Both the position numbers and the translations under genes were made by a program. Shown here one piece after another: positions 34,855-38,494 of a stretch of 38,494 nt of DNA. The first letter of the stretch is position 1, and every line of letters begins with the position of its first letter. A model generated the notes under the pieces. That model saw only the letters and a list, made by a program, of their open reading frames with translations. It searched no databases and was not told where the DNA came from. Origin of the DNA: Echinococcus granulosus (taxonomy: Eukaryota > Platyhelminthes > Cestoda > Cyclophyllidea > Taeniidae); the NCBI RefSeq assembly GCF_000524195.1, contig NW_020170597.1, positions 9,870 to 48,363 on the forward strand. The letters are read 5' to 3'.

Positions 34855-35094
34855 ATGAAATATTGCCATAAACAACGTCAGACTGTCATCCATCGAGAGT
34901 GGGACCTAGCAAAGCTATGCCAGCTGATCTCGCCTCCTGGAGTACACAACGATTCTATATTTCCTCAACAAAGATCCATTCAAATTGATAAAAGTTACAT
35001 TGGTATGATATTGCAATACACAGCTCTGTACTCAACCAACTACCGTCCATCAAAACATAATGCTCCCGTACATGGGTGCACTGACGGCTGGATC
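34855..35094 (+). pseudogene. Ty3/gypsy integrase C-terminal tail, copy 3
   Basis: The 80-codon open frame aligns at DNA level with about 30,063-30,290: GAAATATTGCCATAAACAAC here against GAAAATATTGCGACAAGCAT there, and AAAAGTTACATTGGTAT against AAAAGTCATATTGCTAT. It begins KYCHKQRQ, parallel to KYCDKHGQ in copy 2, and keeps the 'Y.dk' feature of the integrase tail. Its openness over 80 codons is probably chance, since the family's TP.W.GPY segment is not readable in this frame. It is followed by the same 3' block as in copy 2. Confidence 0.5.
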
Positions 35095-36070
35095 TAAAAA
35101 TGATGTTTACGCACTAACGGAAGAAAAGAGATTGTCAGAAATGGTATAGACAATGGCCGTTCGCAAGGGGAGAAACTGAGATGGTAGTAATAAAATGCGA
35201 CTGCTACATAATGCATGTTTACTTGCTTGCACCTTTTAGGCAAGAAGCATTCAGGGAACACGAATTTCGTAATGGAACAGATGTTTTCTACACTGAAGGA
35301 AGAAGTGACCTCTAAACACGTAAATTCACTGATTTCCTTAACTCTTTCATAATACAGCCTGTAAAAATGTTTCATTCTGGTCAGTTTACTGGTTCAAAGG
35401 AAATGGAGGACAAAGCAAAATCCAGATCCGTTGAATTTTACTCGCTGTCTAATCGTTCGCAGAGCACCCACTAAACACGACAGGCAATACAACCAATTGC
35501 ACTCAAAAGCATTTTGCCATTTGAGAGCAAAGGCACAGAGTCTAGACACCTTCGGATAGTCAGTAAAGCATCACATTGATGAAAATTTTTGAGGTATGAA
35601 AATGCCAGACATACTTGCGGCATCGAAGGCCTTGTTCACCATTAATTATGCAAGCCAAATTGTAAGCGTTGTGATCACCCCTTGACTACCCATTATACGG
35701 TAGCCCTGCATTGTCACAATTGGTAGGGAAATACTCCTTCAACATTCCCATAAAGCTGTGCAGTTCATTCTCTGACAAGTCTAAGGTGCCCTAATAGGGA
35801 AGATTTATTTCATTGGTAAGACGAAGTAGGCGAAGCAAAGGTAATAATTTTGGGGATGGGTTCTCAACGTATGGTTTCTCCAGTGCCGCCTTGCACCTCT
35901 GTTGTGTAGGCTAACTTGCGGCACACAAAGGCCAGAAACAGCCCCCTTCTGTTCCTCTTGGTAACATCTATCAGTCCTCGCGCCACAGCCATTTCACACA
36001 GCAGTTAGTAAGTGTATTTCCCCTAGGCGACTGTGACATATAACTTCCTTCCAAACAATAGCACCAAACA
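35095..36070 (+). repeat. Retroelement 3' block, copy 3 (partial)
   Basis: The left part (35,095-35,290) aligns with 30,298-30,480: CGCACTAACGGAAGAAAAGA against CGTGCTAACGGAAGAAATAA, then GCACCTTTTAGGCAAGAAGC against GCACCCTTTAGGCAAGGAAC. The right part (35,710-36,060) aligns with 30,925-31,300: CATTGTCACAATTGGTAG against TATTGTCACAATCGTAAG, and CTATCAGTCCTCGCGCCACA against TTATCAGTCCTTACACCACA. The offset changes from about 4,800 to about 4,780, so the region is nearly colinear. It retains sequence that copy 1 lacks. Confidence 0.65.
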
Positions 36071-36499
36071 ACTACAATATGAACAACAACTGAAATTCTT
36101 ATACCTGATAACTCTTACTCAAAACTGCATCGGATGATATCCAATAAAATGCATCTACATAAAGATGTGCTCATTAAGAAAATGTCCATTTATGAAGAAT
36201 ACAGTCAATCAGATAATTAGTGCATGTCATTGTATACGTAGAAAAGGAATGAAAAACATTCGCTGAGATACTCCTCAGGAACTGGAGGCTCAACTGTATC
36301 ATCACAACTGTCTAGTTCCGTTGTAGCATCAACATTTTGGGACAGAGCAGGAGATTGTTCTGAGTTATTAATCTTGTCCAAAGTGTCACTCATTGTGTGG
36401 CAATGAAATCAAGACTGAACTATACAAATCTGGAAATCCCCTGGAGGACATTTATTTGGCAGGAAGGATACCAGGGAAAAGAAGAATGATCGAAGTGGT
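36071..36499. other. No recognisable gene
   Basis: Similarity to the 3' block of copy 2 fades here. No open frame or motif of note. Confidence 0.4.
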
Positions 36500-36740
36500 T
36501 AAACTATGAGATACGTAGGTTTATTTGATTGGTGTGGTTGCAGATACATTCGGCTTGGTGAGTGGCTAGTTGATGGATCAGTACACACACTAGCATATGA
36601 TTGGCGTAATCCTAACGTAAGGAATATTATGGTTGTGATTGGACAAACTGATGTGTCTGTCCAACTCTTGTAAATGTGCTTCATGTCGCATAAATTGGGC
36701 GAACTAAACCAAATTAATTCCACTTGTTTCCTCCCATATG
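36500..36740. repeat. Family F repeat, copy 1
   Basis: This block pairs with 38,030-38,270 in the same orientation. GATTGGACAAACTGATGTGT matches GATTGGGCAAACCGATGAGT, and TGGTGTGGTTGCAGATACAT matches TGGTGTGGCCACAATCCATA further left. Minus-strand open frames cover both copies (36,499-36,723 and 38,048-38,242) and share the readings DTSVCPI and DSSVCPI in the same relative place, so a decayed minus-strand protein is possible. I do not recognise the family. Confidence 0.6.
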
Positions 36741-38029
36741 CATTTTTTTGACTACAGCGAAAGCAAAGAACGTACCTAGGTTTGACCTCTTGATAAACAG
36801 TTTCTTAAACGGAACGGGAAACCCATTTTAATGCACAGGCAAAGCTCAGCAGTTCGCAAACACAGGTATATACCTAAAGCACATTGTTGACGCACTCAGT
36901 ATCATTGTGGGTGAGAACTTAATCTACGTGTTAAATGCATGTTCTAATGTCGCAGTATGTATTGGGGAAAGTGCAGAACAAATTCAACATGAAACGATTT
37001 TATTGCCAGTTCTGGAGGAAATGAATTTGCTGTCTGTATAATATTTGACTTTGATCTTCCAAATACTTGCAATTTCAAGAGAAAGACAGATGGCTAGCAG
37101 TCATTTTATCTAATCTCGTGGACATTGTTTAAAACAATTTCGACCAAAATTCCATCGTATGCAATGCAGCAAGATGTTGTCTGTTGTGTGGATGGATGAT
37201 ACATATTTACTTCATAACAGCATGTATGCAGAATTCGTCATCGCAGGCATTAATTTTTTAACAGACATCCGTTCTCGGCTTAAGAGATATGCTGGAAAAG
37301 AAGATAAGTGAGAGCAAGAAGTAGATTTAAGATGGGATGTCTAATAACTTTCTGTGGCTTTTCTCCAGTACTGTAAACTTAACTAGAAGCAATAATATGC
37401 TCCTAATTACTAAGGCCTGCAAGTGTGAGACAACTCAGAAACTTATAAACCTTGCTAACCATAGGCCTATTAAACTGGAGGTATGGCGTGTGAAAGATCA
37501 TAGGGCCATTCGGACTTATTTAAACTTTAAATAGTGGGGGAAGGGGGCATTAACTGTTCAGTCACTTGACGTCAGTCCATTTCTTGCACTGACCGCTTTT
37601 TTGGACGCCTGACTGTTAAGTGAATCCTTGAATAATTACGTTGGAATGAGTAAAGACAATTCATAGCAATTTCTTGGAGTTTGCTATCTTTTGGTTTAGT
37701 GACAAAAGTGAAGGAAAGTGAACAAAGCTTTTCAAACGGTTTCAAAATATAGGGGATGTATTAGACAAATATTGTTAAAAAGTCCTAGGCAATAATAAGC
37801 AAAAAGGAATACATTGTAGCATTCAAACAAGATACGGGTCTAATAAATAAAATACGCTCACTTGATTTTCCGTTCGCCTGAACTAGTACAACAACTGATT
37901 TGAGATATGCGGGCGAGATGAGAGCTTAGTTGGGACACATAATATATTGTATTAAAAAAGGGATTTTAATAAGAAATCGACCAGCAGTCAGTTGAGCGAA
38001 ATTGAGAACTGAAAACTGTTGAAACCAAC
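36741..38029. other. No recognisable gene
   Basis: AT-rich sequence between the two family F copies. The plus-strand frame 37,337-37,534 (65 codons) has no known domain. Confidence 0.45.
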
Positions 38030-38270
38030 CAAATGACTTCAGTCTTTCTATAGTCCCGTGGTGTGGCCACAATCCATACTCTGATAGCTTATTCGTAAAT
38101 GGATAAACCAATCCATCCTACGATCAGAAAATTGATCGAGGCTGACCAATGGATGAATGGCACATTTGATTGGGCAAACCGATGAGTCTATACAACCTTT
38201 GAGATGGTCTTTCGTCTTTCGTGTCATGGGCGAACATGCCACGGAGTTAGAATAAATGAATTTTGTATAT
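38030..38270. repeat. Family F repeat, copy 2
   Basis: This is the partner of 36,500-36,740, about 1.53 kb downstream and in the same orientation. Similarity runs through CCGATGAGTC, TTTCGTGTCATGGGCGAAC and the upstream GTGGTGTGGCCACAATCC. The remaining 220 bases to the window end hold nothing I can name. Confidence 0.6.
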
Positions 38271-38494
38271 TTCTTGCTGACACAAATAAATTTGCTGAGT
38301 TCTCACCCAGTCTCCTGTGATGTCTTCTAGTAACTAAGTGTTTAAATAGCTGTTCTACAAAATAATATCAAATACACGCCATCTGCAATTGCCAAAATTC
38401 CTTAATCAACCCCTGAAATTAAAAAACACTTTTGATTTAGTCGGTAACGCTGTTTGAACGCTTTTGTCGAGGCTGTAATCTGACCTTAAGTAGC

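Noticed and set aside
1..38494. Search for CRISPR arrays, bacterial operons, rRNA genes or phage genes
   Set aside because: There are no regularly spaced repeats, no long ORFs, no ribosome-binding-site and start pairs with coding downstream, and no rRNA-like sequence. The window is eukaryotic non-coding DNA.

Overview
This 38.5 kb window is eukaryotic, AT-rich (about 60% A+T by eye), almost free of microsatellites, and contains no intact gene that I can recognise. The longest open frame is about 130 codons. What can be read is a graveyard of old transposable elements, mostly LTR-retrotransposon, broken by stops, frameshifts and deletions. The best-supported protein traces are Ty3/gypsy-type reverse transcriptase, RNase H and integrase fragments. 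An invertebrate animal genome is my best guess for the host, but the sequence does not fix the taxon. A run of exactly 100 Ns marks an assembly gap.

Layout. 1-8.4 kb is mostly featureless, with short stretches (around 230-420, 1855-1915 and 6120-6175) that recur in diverged form near 20.4-21.1 kb. 8.46-9.54 kb is the first copy of a roughly 1 kb unclassified repeat ('family E'); its second copy lies at 18.38-19.42 kb. At 10.9-11.1 kb a polypurine tract followed by TGT...ACA boundaries looks like a small LTR. 11.86-15.65 kb is a decayed retroelement (copy 1): a 5' block shared with 27.04-27.66 kb, a probable gag trace, and a 3' block, with the polymerase missing. A 3'-block fragment also sits at 17.5-17.7 kb.

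27.04-33.15 kb is the most complete copy (copy 2): the 5' block, the N gap, the end of reverse transcriptase, RNase H, an integrase core fragment, the integrase C-terminus, a polypurine-like tract, and about 2.8 kb of unassigned 3' sequence. Copy 3 (about 34.85-36.06 kb, same strand) repeats the integrase tail and the start of the 3' block. An unrelated two-copy repeat ('family F') lies at 36.5-36.74 and 38.03-38.27 kb.

All repeat pairs run in the same orientation and differ by roughly a third of their bases, mostly transitions, so they are old. The one sharp exception is inside copy 1, at 15,494-15,578: a three-unit 14-bp tandem repeat followed one base later by a perfect 42-bp palindrome. 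This is the most striking local structure in the window. I do not see a convincing new functional system. The items most worth following are this palindrome block, the unassigned 3' block shared by three or four copies, and family E. All repeat comparisons were made by eye and need an alignment program to set boundaries and identities.
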